From Gigaspora margarita (taxonomy: Eukaryota; Glomeromycota; Glomeromycetes; Diversisporales; Gigasporaceae), in assembly GCA_009809945.1 (NCBI GenBank), contig WTPW01000061.1, positions 753,329 to 817,328 of the forward strand: a DNA stretch of 64,000 nt, written 5' to 3'. The position numbers were made by a program, and so were the translations under genes. How positions within the stretch are numbered: position 1 is the stretch's first letter; every line of letters begins with the position of its first letter. Shown here piece after piece: positions 11,187 to 22,691 of this stretch. The notes under the pieces were generated by a model, which was given only the letters and a program-made list of their open reading frames with translations, was not told where the DNA came from and did no database searches.

Positions 11187-11648
11187 ATGAAGAATTTTAT
11201 TTTCGCATCCATTTTATTTGCTCTTCTTCTTACAGTAAATGCAGCTCCATTCCAACTTAACAAAAGAGCTATTACCTTTGTTTCTTGTGATCTTCATTTT
11301 CCTGTTGACTTAATTGAAGTAAAAATCGGAACTGACCATCCAGAATTTGGAAAGAACGTATCATTTGATGTATCTGGAACATTTACTAAAAATGATATCA
11401 CCAAAGGCGAAACTATTTTACAAATTGAGTATGGATACTCAAACGGAAGCCTGATAGCTGATCCTTATTTTCAAAATTTTACCGATTCAACCAAGGCTGG
11501 AACCCCATTTAATATATCTGCACAAGTTCCCACTCCTGAATTGCCTGATTCATATGAAATTGATGTTTATGTTGAAAGTTCAAAACCTTCAGGCGGTCTT
11601 TTTGCTTGTTCATATGCTACTGTTGGTGGAAGTTCTGAAAAATCTTAA
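11187..11648 (+). CDS. Secreted ML-domain (MD-2-related lipid-recognition) protein
   Basis: A single-exon 153-aa protein. Residues 1-19 form a signal peptide (hydrophobic core IFASILFALLL, cleavage predicted after VNA). A dibasic LNKR follows at about residues 25-28, which could be a Kex2-type processing site. The rest fits an ML beta-sandwich: an early Cys in FVSCDL, a central NVSFDVSGTF strand, a PFNISAQVPTPELPDSYEIDVYV-type region, and a late Cys in FACSYATV. ML proteins such as the fungal phosphatidylglycerol/phosphatidylinositol transfer proteins bind single lipids, so a secreted or vacuolar lipid-binding role is likely. It is the only intact gene in the first 59 kb, has a TATA box upstream and lies between mobile elements. 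The ligand is not predictable, and a secreted-effector role is speculation. Confidence 0.85.
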   Translation: MKNFIFASILFALLLTVNAAPFQLNKRAITFVSCDLHFPVDLIEVKIGTDHPEFGKNVSFDVSGTFTKNDITKGETILQIEYGYSNGSLIADPYFQNFTDSTKAGTPFNISAQVPTPELPDSYEIDVYVESSKPSGGLFACSYATVGGSSEKS

Positions 11649-12541
11649 ATTTTTGATATTTTTAAACTAATTTAGTTTTCTCTTGGTTTTCTATTATATA
11701 AAATCTTATTTAATCAGGCTCACCTTTAATATTAAAAAAAACTTATATAATCTTTTAATATTTTTTATATTGATGTTTTTAATAGAGAAATTTGCTCTTT
11801 ATTAATAAATTTGGTCATTTTTTAAAAAACAAATTAACCAAATTACAATTACTTAATTTTTTATGTTTTTATGCAAATTAAAGCATAATAATTAGAATAA
11901 TATAGAAGGCAAATATCGAATTAAATTTGGCTAGTAATAATTAACAACGGCTATGTGGTAAATATAAATGCAGACATTTAAAGACGTAAAGACGTATAAT
12001 TACATCCATTATGTCATCACATCAAAAGTGCCATAACGGTGTAGGTCGTAACAACTGTTCATTTGTCAACCTATGTTCAGTAGATACGTCAATACATAAC
12101 GACATAGGTCATAACAACTGCCATTTGTTGTAACCTTATTTCAGTAGTTATGTTAATATAGAAAGCTACGGCATTGTGGAGGTGAACGTTATAGATGTAG
12201 ACATTTGAAGATGTAAAATTACGTTTAATTATTATGTCATCAAAAGTGTTATAATCGTAAAATATAATAATTTGTATATTTTTTTTTAATGATGTAGGAT
12301 ACAACAGTTAATATTTTTTATAATTAGTTACAAAATAAAAAGTTACTCGAGATATTTTGAATTTTAGCAAATTATTAAAACCAATAATGAATAAATGAGA
12401 TTTTTTTTTCTTGATTATTTTGCTAATTCCTAAATGATTTGAAATTATGTAAGGCTACAATAAATTTACATAAATAAAGAAACTTTATTTATAAATTGAA
12501 TTTTAGTGATTTTGCAAATGCAATACACTATTATGAATTTT
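11649..12541. other. 3' flank of the ML gene with degenerate direct repeats
   Basis: No gene. Two related units of about 63 bp stand side by side at about 12042-12166 (GTAGGTCGTAACAACTG, then CATAGGTCATAACAACTG). An AGACATTT(A/G)AAGA block near 11970 recurs near 12198. These look like an old, decayed tandem repeat. Confidence 0.45.
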
Positions 12542-12755
12542 TTCAAATGTTGTCGAATGCTACGGCACACATCAAATGTTACGTCATAAAATAAAGTTAG
12601 GGCACACGTCAAATATTAATGGCGCAAGTCAAATGTTACAGCATAAGTTAAAATGTTACGGCATAAGTTAAAATGTTACGGCATAAGTCAAAATGTTGCG
12701 GCACAAGTCAATGTTACAATACAAGTTAAATGCTACGGCACGCGTTAAATGCTTC
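12542..12755. repeat. Minisatellite, about 20-bp unit, roughly 9-10 degenerate copies
   Basis: The unit is close to AAAATGTTACGGCATAAGTT. It is best preserved at 12640-12710 and degenerates to both sides (GGCACACGTCAAATATT, TACGGCACGCGTTAAATG). A 72-codon frame crosses it but has no other support. Confidence 0.7.
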
Positions 12756-13330
12756 TGCAAAATTGATTATGGTATCTTCACATTTTTGAGTTATGTCCAA
12801 TTGACATTAAGATCATTTACAACATTGGATAAGTCTGTATCTATATTGATAAAGAATAAACTTAAACGTCGTATTTTAAATGTTATGCGAAGTAAAAATA
12901 AGTTTTTCTGAAAATTGAAATTAACATAGTTGTGGCAGAAAAAATTCGTAATTAGGTGATTGTGACCAAATCAGCAATCAATAAATTTGACATTAATAAC
13001 ACAGCAATATATTTAATAGCGTAAATTTTTAAATTTGGCAAATTTTTTGTATGTTGATATTATATTCTTGTTGCATTATGATGTTAGGACGATAAGAAAT
13101 TATATGATCGCGAATTTTTTTCTGCCCCACATGAGATTATAGCAGATCAGTATGGTATGTTACGGATGACCAGAATTGTATTGTCAGTAGAGATGGGCTT
13201 AATTGATTATATACGCTTATTTAATATTAATGAATACTATTTAAATTTTTGATCAATAAGCAATAATAACTTAGAATTTAAGCTCTCGATATTTGTACGC
13301 TATAACTATGATTTAACTTATATAAAAAAA

Positions 13331-13534
13331 TTCATTAAATAGAAATTATCATTATTAATTATGTATTATGCCACCAGATTAGAAATCGTATCTCTGATCA
13401 ATACCTTATTACTGACGCAAATATGAAATTAATTCATTAAATAGTAGTTATCATTATTAATTATGTATTATGGCACAAGATTAGAAATCGTATCTCAGAT
13501 CAATACCTTATCACTGACGCAAATATGAAATTAA
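13331..13534. repeat. 102-bp tandem duplication
   Basis: Unit 13331-13432 starts TTCATTAAATAG and contains GAAATCGTATCTCTGATCAA. It is repeated at 13433-13534 with only a few substitutions. No coding function. Confidence 0.85.
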
Positions 13535-13902
13535 TTAACATTAGCAATTGCTACTAATACAGTAATACTAATCTAATCGATAAGTAATCGCCCATCACTA
13601 ATAGTCAGTATTGTAACTATTAAGGAGGGAGTGTATACGTTTAACCGATTTAATTCTAATAGTTACTGGAAAATAAGTTTATGATTTACTCGAATAAAGG
13701 TCTCTTCAGCACTACACTAGCTTACTCCCTTTATTTTTCTTAAGTAAAATTGAAGGGAACTTCTCTTCCTGTATCTTTTTTTATTGAAGTCAAATTCATT
13801 CATTTGTATTAAATATATGATATTTGCTATCAACAATGACTAACATGTTGACGTGCTATCTAGAATTTTTATAATTCTTACCCCTTTAACACGCATAAGT
13901 GC

Positions 13903-13920
13903 TAACACGTTAACGTGTTA
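13903..13920. repeat. Perfect 18-bp palindrome
   Basis: TAACACGTTAACGTGTTA is fully self-complementary. A related imperfect motif (ACATGTTGACGTGC) lies about 60 bp upstream. It could be a protein-binding site or part of a decayed element; no gene is adjacent. Confidence 0.5.
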
Positions 13921-14192
13921 TGAAGATTTTACAAAAAGGGTGATTATATGTCAATCATCAAGTTTGGATTTTAAAACATTTTACCAATTCTTTTTCTGAG
14001 GAACAAAGAAAAAAAAATTTTTGAATTTAACGCCCTAAAACGATGCTCTTAAATCTGTGACACGTGCTTTTGCCAAATTTGCTAATATTTGCCCTTTCAT
14101 GTTTGTTTATTTGCATACATTCTATTTTAAGCCAAAAAAGGTTAATCTAATATATTAATATCATAAAATTCAAAGCGTTTGCTATAGTCTAC

Positions 14193-14248
14193 TCACTTTC
14201 TCTTTCTCTTGCTCTTGCTCTTTCTCTTGCTCTTGGTCTTGGTCTCCA
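14193..14248. repeat. CTCTTG-type hexanucleotide microsatellite
   Basis: A run of TCTTGC, TCTTTC and TCTTGG units, pyrimidine-rich on the + strand. It ends 147 bp before the MULE-like element. Confidence 0.75.
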
Positions 14249-14395
14249 GCAAGCGAAAAAAAAAATTGAAGCACAATTAAATATGCTGAATCGTTAGTGA
14301 ATCGTAAGAAAATTTTGTCCCTATGGCAAACTTAAATTATAGATTTCTAGATTTTTCCTTTTTTTTTGAATTTTTCACTTTGGTTTTTGCCGCCA

Positions 14396-15428
14396 GCATA
14401 GCGGGCTTTCATTCCGATTGGCTAATTTTTGTAGAACATTTCATGATTTACAGATCTGATTGGCTAGTAGGTTATACTAAACGAACCCAAAGTAAAATAT
14501 TTCGAATAAAAGATGCATTTATTTAAATTTTAATAATTACAATAATTTATTACTTTGGTCTAATAGTCATTGTTATATAGATAATCTGACCAGATTTAAA
14601 AAACATCAATATCTTAAATTTTAAATTTTAATGATCTATTAGATACCGATACGTGTATAAAGAGTTTTGTATCAAAATCATATTGCTAACAATAAATAAT
14701 AACAGATAACAAGAAAAATAATAATTAAATTAATAAATACACTATAAATAAATTAAAAGGAATAGTAAACAACTGCAAGTAAAAAGTACACGAAACTCAA
14801 ACCTATCTTCCAAAGTTTCGACAAGTTTGTCAGTTTTACTTATTAGATTTAAGATTTCAGAAGTTGAACTTAATTTCGACTTTCATCAATATTAAATCTA
14901 CAGGCTTTGTCTAATGAATATAATCTAAATATACTACTATCAATCTTAAGAACAAACTCACTTACTAGAAATCTAACTACAAAAAAAAAACTATTTCTTT
15001 TGTTTTAGAGATTCTTATATAGTGTAACAACTGAATTAAAAAAAATTCTTTTCATAATCACAGTCGACACCCTCCTGGTCTTCTTAATCACTGTATTGAA
15101 GACTTTCTTTTTCTTCTTTGTGGGTTAAATATAGTAGTAAGTTCGTCAGTTTGCTATGTAAACATCTTGCTTTCTTTTTTCACGCTAAAAATAGATTCCT
15201 AGTGTAAAGAAATGGCAATAAATGCTTCTTAGCTAGGTTCTGAATTACTAACCAATTACCGAATTATTTTAACTATATTAAACAGAAGGTTACTTTTAGT
15301 TTTATTATGTCGTAACTTTTGCCAATCGGTATTCGTGGCTGCCAATTCAATTTTGTAACTGCAAATCGTTACGTCATATGTAATATATATGCATGTCAAT
15401 TATCCAATCAAAATTAAGCCCGCTATGC
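14396..15428. mobile_element. 1033-bp MULE-like element, 11-bp target duplication (family copy 1)
   Basis: Left end GCATAGCGGGCTTTCATT; right end, read inward, GCATAGCGGGCTTAATTT; both are followed by GATTGG-type sequence. The 11-bp flanks TTTTGCCGCCA (14385-14395) and TTTTGCCGTCT (15429-15439) agree at 9 of 11 bases. Two more copies with the same ends and an 11-bp duplication lie at 28865-29606 and 41823-42574. There is no transposase. Mutator-like elements make 8-11 bp duplications, hence the class call, which is an inference. Confidence 0.75.
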
Positions 15429-15699
15429 TTTTGCCGTCTAGATTAATTGATAATCTACAAAATTTTTTTTGCTCTTAAAGCAAAATATATTACATTTTGT
15501 CTCGTGATTCATATCAATGATCACTGCTTTAATTAATTTATAATACCCTTTTTAACGCTTAGAAATGATTGTTTAATGCTTGTCTAAATTACTTTTCTGG
15601 TAAATTTTAGTTGTATTAACATTTATTTTTGGTAATTGATTTTCTTTGACTTATCTTTTTTGGAAATTTTGGGTTTCACAAATTCCAACCAATTGTAGT

Positions 15700-15775
15700 C
15701 TATACTCTTGCACTTGCGCTTGCGATTGTGATTGTGCTTGCGATTGCGCTTGCGATTGCGATTGCGCTTGCATAA
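15700..15775. repeat. GCGATT/GCGCTT hexanucleotide microsatellite
   Basis: Alternating GCGATT, GTGATT, GTGCTT and GCGCTT units. One frame reads as Cys-Asp/Cys-Ala alternation inside a 70-codon ORF, but nothing else in that ORF looks like a protein. It is GC-richer than its surroundings. Confidence 0.75.
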
Positions 15776-15859
15776 AAGCAGTGCATGCAAAGCATTGCAC
15801 AAGCTCGAGTGCTCTCAAAATTTTTGCTTATCCAACATTGGTTGTATATATAGAATAAA

Positions 15860-17826
15860 TTGCAAATGACAATTAAAAAAGAAGTCCAATTTTTCTAAAA
15901 TGACGAATAAAATAATGCAATCTTAATTACTAAATATAAAACAATTACCTAATCTTAATTGGTAAAAAAAAAATAAAATTATTGCAAATAAATAACGATT
16001 AAAAAGGAAATCTATTATTATTAAATGCGTGAAAAAATTAACAAAAATATTGCATATTTTAATTACCAAATATAAAACAACCACTTAATCCTTATTAGGT
16101 AAAAATTAATTATTATAGTTTAGTTCAAACAGCTCAATAATTGATAAAAATGCTATTCATTCATATGTATGTACTATTTTTTCACTTTATTGATATTTTA
16201 AAACATTAACACAATTAAATTACCAAAAGTAGAGTTTCAATCCATTATCCGTTTATCTATTTATCCATTGATATCCAGTGTTGTAAACTTTTTTAATTAT
16301 TATTTTTCTTTTGTGTAATTCGGCCTCATACATAGTTAGAGTATTTTACCCTGAACAATGTAATTCTTTTTTAGTAGATAACTAAGATAGGTGGTGGTTT
16401 CGGACCTCGGATCTAAATTCTGGGCCACAAACAATGGTTTGGAACCATAGATCTGTCTGGAACTACCAAAATGGTTTGAAGCTTAAGATAGTGGTCTTGA
16501 ACTATTATAGTCAAAAATGATAAATATAATGCTTGAGTAAATAAAAAGGGCACAATTCATTTTGCTCAAACAAAATCAAAAAATCACAATTTCGTAGTTC
16601 TCACCAATAAACAATAACCCCAATCTAACCTTAAAACCCAGATTTATACCCATTTAGCATAAATCCATACCATCTAGAGATGGGGAAATGGCTTTTTTCT
16701 ATACCATGCATGCTATGAACTACAAAGAAATTTACCATGATTGTGTGAATTTTTTTATTATTGTTTAATGTATGCCGATACATTAAATCAAGAATATTGA
16801 AAGTACGTACATACTTATATAATTAATATACTCTATTACATTTTTGAAAAAAGTAACCAAATTTGACAGCTATGATCAAATATTATGTTAAACAATAAAT
16901 GGTTGATGTTTTTATTAGTCGTATTAAAAACAATATTCAAGTTGTAAAAAGTCTGCCATGAATGCCTTGTACATTTTTATCTATTATTTCATCATATAAA
17001 ATAAGTTATTTCTAATTGCACCAAATTAAGTCTCATGACTATAGGAGAAAATCTCGTTAAAGGATGGGATGAAATTCACTAAGTAGATCAAGTCAGTTAA
17101 TAAAGTTATTATAAACTATTTTTGGTTTAGCTATGACAATAGTTCGTATTTATCGCTTTTGAAAAATGGTTCATAATTGTTGTAAAGAACGAATCTATAC
17201 GAATGGGTAGGTTTGTATCGAAATGTACAATCAATTATTACGTTTTTGATTACCTTAAAAAACTAGATCAGTATAATCATTAATCGGATCTATATGGTAT
17301 GTCATAAAAATACCCCTATTTTAATTCTGGTCATCCATATCATACTAATCTGTTGTATAATTAAAGCAGATCAATATTGTACCAGTATAGTACAAATTTT
17401 AGGATAAGGTTATATATATAAGTAAAATACCCTTATTCTATTATTAATTAAAATAGATCAGTATGGATGATCAGACAGATCAGTATGTTATAGAGATGCA
17501 AAATATCCATTTTAAAATCCGTATTTGGGTTTATATATTATTAAGGTTTGTTTTTTTTAGAATTGGTATTTTACACCTAATACCAAACTGATCAGCTTGC
17601 CCTTACCATACTGATTTACTGTAATACCGAAAAACCCACTGAATCAAACGTTAGAAAGTTTTTGTAATATTTGGATTTTAACTAATTTTGGGTATAATAG
17701 TATAAAATTGCTTAGACCATGCGCATGTATGCATGCATGCATTCATGTGCATAGTGCCCATCACTAAAACTATCCTACTTTGCATCTGAATTTCAGCCAA
17801 TTTGGATATCCGAATTTAAAAAATAA
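15860..17826. other. Long stretch without a recognisable gene
   Basis: No supported ORF or RNA gene. Short imperfect repeats containing GATCAGTATGG occur near 13150, 17260-17350, 17460 and 17590 on both strands and may be remnants of small elements. An ATGCATGCATGCAT run lies near 17728. Confidence 0.5.
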
Positions 17827-17864
17827 GGTAGCTGCGCGACGCTGTCACGCAAAACCAGGAACGG
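17827..17864 (-). repeat. GC-rich hairpin motif, copy 2 (inverted)
   Basis: On the minus strand it reads CCGTTCCTGGTTTTGCG and ends in CGCGCAGCTACC, matching 10517-10554 with a few changes in the hairpin core. The AATAA next to GGTAGC is also shared. The two copies face each other across 7.3 kb, but their outer flanks do not match. Confidence 0.65.
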
Positions 17865-19059
17865 AAGAATCAGTAGATCATATTAGAAGTTTTAAAAAAT
17901 GTAATATTTTAACAGTTTATTAATACTAACTAATAAATTATGTATACCTTAGTTTACATGTGTATTGTACAGAGTTGGCATATAACTAGGTCACAATTTC
18001 GAAATGAGTCGTATGAATTCATTAATTTTATTAGTAGTTTAATTGGTCATGTGCCAACACTATGTACAATTTTTAGTGTTTATTGTTTAATTATGTTTAA
18101 AAACTTAACTTATTCGGTATGATAATGAAATATGATATAGGAAGCATTTTATATAGAGAACAAAGTTGTAAATAGCATTAGTAAATATTATAATATATAT
18201 ATATATATATATATATTTTTAGAAATCAAAGCAGCATATAAATAGACAAAACCAGTATTACTATTGAAATTTGGGAGAGCGTCAGATTAGAGGGCCAGAT
18301 TTAGGTTAGCGATAGTGAACAAGAGAAGGAATACATAAGGTTGGGTTTATAAATATAACGAAATGGGACTCACGAACAATACAAAAATAAATGAAAGCCA
18401 AGAGATACGATAAATAAACATTCATTAAGAAAACTTTATTATAATAGAGGAATTATTTAGATAATATCTAATGCTATCTAATACCTCATTCTTGCTCTCT
18501 CTATTATGTATAAGGGACAAAAACCTCTTAATACACAAAGAGCGAACAGATCGGACTTATATACAATTGTAATCTATATAAATTATTTACACCAATCAAT
18601 TGTCAGTTTAACTTCCTTCTGCCTTACACAATCAATTCGTCATTGAGATATGACAACTAAAAGTCTAATTGCCCTTCAACACCTATAAACTTGATCGTAA
18701 TATTACTTTGTGTGAGGGGAGAGACGATAATATTTAAACGTTTCGTATTCATTCGTCCCTAAAAGAAGCAATAATAATTTATACATAATTGATCTGTGTA
18801 CAAAAGCGATGGCATGATGATTATTAATATAGATATTCGACGCATCACGATAGCTTTAATTAATTGTAGAACCCCAAGGATATCTAAATAAGGTAATAGG
18901 AGTAACACGTGTTACAGAGGTACAATTGAAAGGTTTAAGGATGATCGAATGTAACAATGATCGATCAAATAAAACAGGGGCAGAATAAGGAAATGCTGTG
19001 ATTTTTGGGCGCAGAAATTTATTATAACACCAGTAAGATAAGAAATAAATCAAATAAAA
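17865..19059. other. No supported gene
   Basis: Contains a (TA)n run at about 18189-18217. Minus-strand sequence ending near 18682 begins TGTTGAAGGGCAATTAG and has a TATATAAG about 120 bp in, which resembles an LTR start, but no matching end or target duplication was found. Confidence 0.4.
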
Positions 19060-19668
19060 TGAGGCACAACTTAAAACTTGAAATACTTACTTAAAATAGT
19101 CCTTTTGAAGGATAATCATGTACGAATGCACGTACGTACTTACGAAAGCCATATCAAACCAGTTTAATATAAAATGCAAATCGGACCATCGCATTCCACA
19201 ATGTCATGAAAAATATAACCAATCAAAGAACCGTATTTGTTCACATCATTTCACTCTTCAGATAACCATGCACTTCGTTGCACTCCGTTCCTGGTATAAA
19301 ACAGAATTTCGACGTTTTTATAAAAAAGATTTCGAGCAAAAAAAAAAAAAATTATTACTGCAACCACATATCGGAACCCCTTAAACATCAACCCCCTACG
19401 CGATAAACAGGCACGAAACGTAAACCCGAAATACTCACTTAAAAATAGTCCCCTTTGCAGGGACAATCACGCACGAATAGCACGTACATACGTAAAAAAG
19501 TCATACCAAACCGGTTCAACATAAAAAGCAAATCCGGAACATCGCATTCCACAATGTCATGTGAAAATATAACCAATCAAAGAACCGTATTTGTTCACAA
19601 CATTTCACTTTTCAGATAATCTTGCACTTCGTATTTCATACTCCGCTCCTGGTAAAAAACCAGACATT
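19060..19668. repeat. Direct repeat of about 245 bp, two copies
   Basis: The block at 19060-19313 recurs at about 19408-19668. Shared landmarks in order: GCATTCCACAATGTCATG, ATAACCAATCAAAGAACCGT, TTTGTTCACA, CAGATAA..TTGCACTTCG and CTCCTGGTA-like sequence. Copies differ at roughly one base in eight. The ends resemble the CCTGGTAT/AAGTGCA side of the dispersed repeat at 9838 and 20950. Confidence 0.75.
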
Positions 19669-19744
19669 CAGTGTCATGCTTAATTTTTTTGGTTCATTTT
19701 TTTTATCACTATCATTATTTTTTGAATTTCTTATTTTGGTATAG

Positions 19745-20289
19745 TTTGTGACACAATTAGGTGATTAAGGCTTCAATCAAAAGATTGAAGTTTCAGGTGA
19801 TTAAACTCTAATCGAGAGCTTGAAGATCCAATAGGGATTAGAACTGTTTATCTGTTTAAAAATTGCTCTATAGTTTTGGACAAGATTATATTGGTCGTGA
19901 GCCGGAATTATTTTAATGCCAGCCAAATTAAACGGTTAAGCAGTTAAACGATTAAACAATTACCGGTAAGAAAGATTTTAGGCAGTTCCAATCCCTAGCT
20001 CCAAGCAAAGGATTAAAAATCCCACAGGAATTAAAGATATATATGGGTGTAATTCAGTCCGTGAAGGAAAGAACGATTATTGGAACAATTGTTAATAATT
20101 GCGGATAGTATTTAGTATTATTGTAATAATTCGATATATAGATTTTTCTAAGAAAGAAAAACCTATAACCTGTTATTATGTGTGTCTGTTTATTGATTTA
20201 AACCATTTAACCTTAACCACTATTTGTTCACGATCGAAGCTAAATTGGTCCAAAACCCTATAAGCTCTCCCACCAGTTGTAACACCAGA
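19745..20289. mobile_element. Candidate solo LTR (545 bp) with 5-bp target duplication
   Basis: TATAG occurs exactly outside both proposed ends (19740-19744 and 20290-20294). The termini TTTGTGACAC and GTAACACCAGA are imperfect inverted matches of the TGT(T/G)ACA kind seen at LTR ends. A TATATATGG motif lies in the middle. The internal sequence and a second LTR are absent. The short duplication could be chance. Confidence 0.35.
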
Positions 20290-20949
20290 TATAGCTTATC
20301 AGATAGATAGATGACGAATTGATCTGAATTTGAACTCTACCTTTAACAAATTACTTAAAGACCTGAAAACCAAACTGAAAAAAACCAAAATATAAAGAAC
20401 CTATTCATACCCCTAATCATGATTCTTTTAATACTACTTAACATTATATTACAAATTTCAAGAGAACCCAATCACTTAAGATTAAACCAAAATTCTAACT
20501 AAAACTATTAGAACGAAATCAAATTTCATTATTACACTAAAATGAAAAAGAATTGCTATACAATAAAATAGGAATCAAAAGTTAAATTACTTATTAGCAT
20601 TTTAGAATGACAACACAACAATACTAAATTAACCAGAATATAAAAAAAATATATAGATAACTAAACTCCCAGTGCATGGATATACGCATAACTTATATAT
20701 TGATATTACCTTTATTGTTACACTACATATTAGGCTTTATTATGCATATTTATGCGTGGCTGTTACGTACATCTTAAAACATAAAATGATAAATAATTAA
20801 AATTTTTTTCTACGATTATAAAGGGAATAAATGGAATCTTAGAATTCATCTGAAGATTCATACCTTAATTATTATGCTTTGTAAGATCATTCTTTATGTG
20901 TTTACTGAAATCGTTTGCATATAGTACAGTATATGCAATAAAAAAAATA
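20290..20949. other. No gene seen
   Basis: AT-rich sequence without a supported frame, repeat or RNA motif. Confidence 0.5.
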
Positions 20950-21780
20950 CCAGGAACATAGTGCAAGTACGAAATGTATAGTTTACAGGTGTGTGTGAAA
21001 TCTTGAATCTTATTGGATAGCATATTCAAATTGATCATTGGATGCGCATTAATATTACATGTATAATACATATACTGGGTGAATTTTACAGGAGGGTCAC
21101 CAAAATTCTGGGTCAGATGTATTGGATCTAGATCGGTGGTTAGCCCTAGTTGTCAGCAGGTTCTGTAGTTTTAATTAATGAATGGATGTGATTTATTAGT
21201 AAAATTTTTTATGATCATGGGACAAAATTGATCGATTCCGATCCAACTGACAATAATTCCAATGCACTCCGATGTATCCCGACCTGGAATTTTGGGAACC
21301 TCCCTGTATGAGTTATACAGAGTTGATTTTGCGTTTGTTTAATGCCATATAAAAGCATTTTTTGTGTAATTCATTTTGATTAACTTGTGGCTGTGCGCAT
21401 CTTCTAAATTATGGCATGAGCGTCTATACCTGTTATGTCTTGCTGCTTATGGTAATCAATTCAAGGATAAAAAATATAGTATTATTTTCAGAATACCAGG
21501 ACTGTATTACAAAGTACGAAGTGTATGGTTTACAGGCAACTATCTGTGTACAAAACCTTGGATCTTATTTGGTGCCGTATTTAAATAAATCATTGAATGT
21601 GCAGTATAACATGTATATTGGGTAGATTTTATCCTTTATGGATTTCATTTTAATAAACTTGTGGCTGCGCACAGTTTCCAAATTTTGTTAAGTTCGTCAG
21701 CGACTATTGCGAGATCATCTGCTTAATTGCAGATCATGTTTAGTCTAGTGCTTTGGTTGAGGCTTCTTGATGGCATATAA
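20950..21780 (+). repeat. Dispersed repeat, copy B, partly duplicated in tandem
   Basis: Matches the reverse complement of 9838-10440. It begins CCAGGAACATAGTGCAAG. A second, diverged start (ACCAGGACTGTATTACAAAG) follows at about 21490 and runs to AGTGCTTTGGTTGAGG near 21760, so the unit is partly duplicated here. A Tc1-type MITE is inserted at 21089-21306. Several short ORFs across it have no protein support. Confidence 0.65.
21089..21306. mobile_element. 218-bp Tc1/mariner-type MITE with TA target duplication
   Basis: Left end CAGGAGGGTCACCAAAATTC; right end, read inward, CAGGGAGGTTCCCAAAATTC. The similarity extends about 35 bp into a GGTC..GATGTAT..GG stretch. TA lies outside both ends (21087-21088, 21307-21308). 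It is nested in dispersed repeat copy B. There is no coding capacity. Confidence 0.8.
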
Positions 21781-21864
21781 TTTTAGCAAATTTAGGCTTC
21801 TATGAATATTTTTTATATTATTCCAAATATGCGCAAATATATTATTTATTGGCCTTTAATCATG

Positions 21865-21958
21865 TGACCATAGCAAGATATTTTATTTATAATCACACTT
21901 CTATAAAATCACTAAAATAGAGCACAACAGACTTGGTGATTATAGAGAGATCAGACTG
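21865..21958. mobile_element. Decayed pogo-type MITE relic
   Basis: The right end, read inward, CAGTCTGATCTCTCTATAATCA, with TA outside, and a left-side GTGACCATAGCAAGA resemble the ends of the MITE at 1288-1460. The left boundary is uncertain. Confidence 0.35.
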
Positions 21959-21959
21959 T

Positions 21960-22690
21960 ATTTCATTTAATTTTAGTAGTACTTACTATTCCTATGGACA
22001 AAGAATAGTGGGTATTTTTCATGCTGCAAAAAATAATTATCCATAAATAAACAATTATATACAAAGAATTGGCAATTTAAATTTAATTTTAAGATTTATT
22101 TATATATTTATAATTTATAATTTATAATTAATTAAATTTTTTAATAATATAGAATGGATTAATAATGTCTTATTTTAACTATTTGCATTTTAAAAGAACA
22201 AGCAGTATTATTAATTAATTGAAAAAGCATTCAAATTGATTTGTCTTTTAAATGTGCAATTGGAATATGAATGAATTTGAGATAAATACATATGGTAAAA
22301 ACCATAAATTAAATAAGTAATTTATAAAAAATATTACTATATTAGGCAATTACTATTTGTACACTAGTGTATAAACACAGGTACATATATAACTTAAAAT
22401 TTTGTTATGAAACTACTCTTCAGGTTCTAACAAAAAATATTCCTTGCAAAATTTTATTATAAACTATAACCCCTCCCAATCCCAAAGCTTACTCTAATCC
22501 TAACCTTAAATTAGGTTTAATTTTGGTTTAAAATTTATATATTACGCAGATTTGCAAATCAATTAATTAGTACCCATATATATATACACATAGTGTATAA
22601 ATAGTTTTATCCATTATATTATTATAAAATTTATTAATTTAATTTTTTTTTAGTTCTAAGCTTTTGTTGAATCTACACAAATGTGTTATC
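21960..22690. other. No gene; possible decayed inverted-repeat element
   Basis: A block near 22348 (ACTATTTGTACACTAGTG) faces a loosely complementary block near 22590 (ACATAGTGTATAAATAGT). The ends and target duplication are unclear. Confidence 0.35.
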
Positions 22691-22691
22691 A

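Noticed and set aside
15646..15858. 70-codon ORF with a Cys-Asp/Cys-Ala alternating run
   Set aside because: The run is a hexanucleotide microsatellite translated in one frame; the rest of the ORF shows no protein-like signal.
10517..17864. A 7.3-kb transposon bounded by the facing GC-rich motifs
   Set aside because: The outer flanks do not match, the motif occurs a third time alone, and the enclosed DNA includes an ordinary gene and another element.
18410..18682. Possible copia-type LTR on the minus strand (TGTTGAAGGGC start, TATATAAG)
   Set aside because: No matching end, no target duplication and no second copy were found.
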